Notes under the pieces: generated by a model
The model's database searches: none
What the model was told of the DNA's origin: nothing
The model's input: only the letters and a program-made list of their open reading frames with translations
Source: ECT2AJA-044 sp965262845
Lineage (GTDB): Bacteria > Bacteroidota > Bacteroidia > Flavobacteriales > ECT2AJA-044
Direction: 5' to 3'
DNA: 64,000 nucleotides
Assembly (NCBI GenBank): GCA_965262845.1
Contig: CBDHFX010000002.1
Span: forward strand, 744,001-808,000
Shown here: in pieces, positions 62,339-64,000 of the stretch
How the letters are laid out: each line of letters opens with the position of its first letter
Numbering within the stretch: the stretch's first letter is position 1
Made by a program: the position numbers and the translations under genes

Positions 62339-64000
62339 ATGTATTTGATCTTCGATACCGAAACCACCGGATTACCCCAGGATTTCAGCGCACCGATCTC
62401 CAATTCAGGTAATTGGCCCCGACTGGTTCAGCTGGCCTGGCAGCTGCACGATGACCACGGCTATCTGATCCATGCCCGCAACGAAATCGTATATCCGGAC
62501 GGATTCGACATTCCCTTTAACGCCGAAAAGGTTCACGGGATCTCTACTGAAAAAGCCCGCATTGAAGGTCGCCCGCTTGCCAAGGTGCTTTCCGAATTTC
62601 ATGCCGATGTGAAGCAGGCGAAGTACGGGGTTGGGCACAACATCAGATTTGATTACAACATCGTAGGAGCAGAATTCTGGCGTCTGGAACAGCAAGAGGA
62701 AGCCCGGCAGATAATGGATCTGCCCGCGATCGATACCAAAAACGACGCTACCACCAGGTACTGTGCCATTCCGGGTGGGAAAGGAGGCCGGTTCAAGTGG
62801 CCCACGCTTTCCGAACTGCATCATAAGCTCTTTGAGGAGCCTCTTGACCAGGCGCACAACGCCGCGGCCGATGTGGAAGCCACGGCCCGGAGTTTCTTTA
62901 AGCTATGTATCCTAGGTGTTATTGATCCCGATAAACCTCTGATGGACGGGCTCATGGAGTATCTTGCCGTGAAGGCAAAGGAAATCCTGAAAACGGTCGG
63001 AAAGCAAGAGCTAACCGAAACCGGGGACAAGATCGAACCGCTGACGGCAAACAGCACGCACGGCGTTGAATTGCCCTTCAGCCACCTGCATGTGCACACG
63101 AGCTTTAGCATTCTGCAAAGCACGATCAAGATTGATGAACTTGTCGGCCTTGCGGCCCGATACAAAATGCCCGGAGTTGCTATGACGGACAGCGGGAATT
63201 TGATGGGCGCATTCCATTTTACCGAAGCGGTAGCCAAACATAATGCGGAGGTAGCCGGGCACATCGAAAAAGGGCAGACCGAAAAAGTGGAGAAACAGCT
63301 GCTGAAGGGGGTGATCGGCTGCGAACTGAACGTGTGCCAGGACCATACCAACAAAAAACTTAAGGACAATGGCTCGCCGATGGTCTTTTTGGCAAAAAAC
63401 AAAACGGGCTATCTGAATCTGGCCAGACTGAGTTCGCATGCGCACATTGACGGGTTTTACTATGTGCCGCGGGTTGATCGCGGACTGGTGGAACAGTATA
63501 GGGAGGGGCTCATGGTGCTGACCGGGAACCAGTACGGCCTTATTCCGTCGTTGTTGCTGAACGTAGGAGAGAAACAGGCCGAGGAGGAATTCCACTGGTG
63601 GCACAGGCAGTTCGGCGACGATCTTTATGTGGAGATCTGTCGGCATGGACTTGAGGAGGAAAACCGCATGAACGAAGTGTTGCTGCGCTGGGCCAGGGAA
63701 TATGGAGTAAGGCCTGTGGCGGCAAACGACGTGTTCTATGGCAAAAAAAAGGATGCCAACGCACAGGACATCCTGCTCTGTGTACGCGAAGGAGCCAAAC
63801 AGAGTGATCCGATCGGGAAGGGACGCGGATCGCGCTATGGGCTACCCAACCAGGAATACTATTTCAAGGATCAGAAGGAGATGAAGGAGCTTTTCGAGGA
63901 CCTTCCGGAGGCAATCGAAAATACCAGCGATGTTCTGGACAAGGTGGAGAACTTTACCCTGGCACAGGAAGTACTGCTCCCGAAATTTGATATCCCCGAG
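62339..64000 (+). CDS. dnaE: DNA polymerase III alpha subunit with fused DEDDh exonuclease, N-terminal part
   Basis: Replicative polymerase; 554 codons are visible and the frame runs off the window. Residues 1-190 are a DEDDh proofreading-type exonuclease (FDTETTGLP at the start, later GVGHNIRFDYNIVG and DQAHNAAADVEAT). The PHP domain begins at about 247 (HLHVHTSFSIL, LVGLAARYKMPGVAMTDSGNLMGAF), continuing into the polymerase region. The exonuclease-DnaE fusion is normal for Bacteroidota. The ATG at 62339 (MYLIFDTETTGL) is unambiguous. Confidence 0.96.
   Translation, partial: MYLIFDTETTGLPQDFSAPISNSGNWPRLVQLAWQLHDDHGYLIHARNEIVYPDGFDIPFNAEKVHGISTEKARIEGRPLAKVLSEFHADVKQAKYGVGHNIRFDYNIVGAEFWRLEQQEEARQIMDLPAIDTKNDATTRYCAIPGGKGGRFKWPTLSELHHKLFEEPLDQAHNAAADVEATARSFFKLCILGVIDPDKPLMDGLMEYLAVKAKEILKTVGKQELTETGDKIEPLTANSTHGVELPFSHLHVHTSFSILQSTIKIDELVGLAARYKMPGVAMTDSGNLMGAFHFTEAVAKHNAEVAGHIEKGQTEKVEKQLLKGVIGCELNVCQDHTNKKLKDNGSPMVFLAKNKTGYLNLARLSSHAHIDGFYYVPRVDRGLVEQYREGLMVLTGNQYGLIPSLLLNVGEKQAEEEFHWWHRQFGDDLYVEICRHGLEEENRMNEVLLRWAREYGVRPVAANDVFYGKKKDANAQDILLCVREGAKQSDPIGKGRGSRYGLPNQEYYFKDQKEMKELFEDLPEAIENTSDVLDKVENFTLAQEVLLPKFDIPE

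Overview
The window reads as chromosomal DNA of a marine-type Bacteroidota, most likely a Flavobacteriales-like lineage with moderate GC. Evidence: proteins with type IX secretion (T9SS) C-terminal sorting tails and SprB-type repeats, a TonB-dependent receptor with a carboxypeptidase-regulatory domain, a DnaE with a fused N-terminal DEDDh exonuclease, an alanine/lysine/glutamate-rich extended ribosomal protein bS16, and many promoters of the Bacteroidota type (-7 element TAnnTTTG). Shine-Dalgarno sequences are mostly absent, so starts were chosen from family alignment and promoter position.

Layout. 1-17.5 kb is mostly housekeeping: the mutS 5' end, an OmpA/thrombospondin-repeat protein, a MITE-like element (2.04-2.52 kb), deoxynucleoside kinase overlapping folK, sppA, a queuosine-precursor transporter, DUF2797, a GH3-family protein with an overlapping exported protein, a second deoxynucleoside kinase, membrane pyrophosphatase behind pdhB, then etfB-etfA-bifunctional nuclease-nucleoside transporter. 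17.5-25.8 kb is an accessory island: an IS3-family (IS407-like) element sits in the last codons of xth with a GAAC target duplication, followed by an inverted IS remnant, a beheaded ORF, a low-GC HEPN-like gene and a large single-chain type IIG-like restriction-modification gene flanked by short direct repeats. 25.8-32 kb is the methionine/SAM cycle: metF-metH under a SAM-I riboswitch, and metK divergent with back-to-back promoters. 32-45 kb holds der, era, an exported transglutaminase-like protein, tRNA-fMet, a T9SS protein, a ZIP transporter, a 3-methyladenine glycosylase, a nucleoside phosphorylase, a candidate 6S RNA, zapA with its coiled-coil partner, an M23 peptidase and a candidate structured RNA. 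45-58.7 kb is surface biology: a small AbrB-like regulator, a giant lectin/SprB adhesin (about 2,375 aa), a BNR-repeat T9SS protein, a regulatory-domain protein plus TonB receptor, and a two-TM gene broken by an amber codon. 58.9-64 kb carries a saccharopine-dehydrogenase-like enzyme, rimM-rpsP and the 5' part of dnaE.

Most unusual signals: (i) about 31 tiny hairpins with GC-rich, co-varying stems and a restricted loop (TCAC, TTGC, TGC or their complements), scattered through genes and spacers but not seen between 17.5 and 26.8 kb; (ii) a nine-unit 29-aa repeat tail on bS16; (iii) three copies of a 38-bp three-half-site palindromic block, one directly upstream of the AbrB-like gene; (iv) two candidate non-coding RNAs. 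All functional statements are from sequence reading only; no database search was run.
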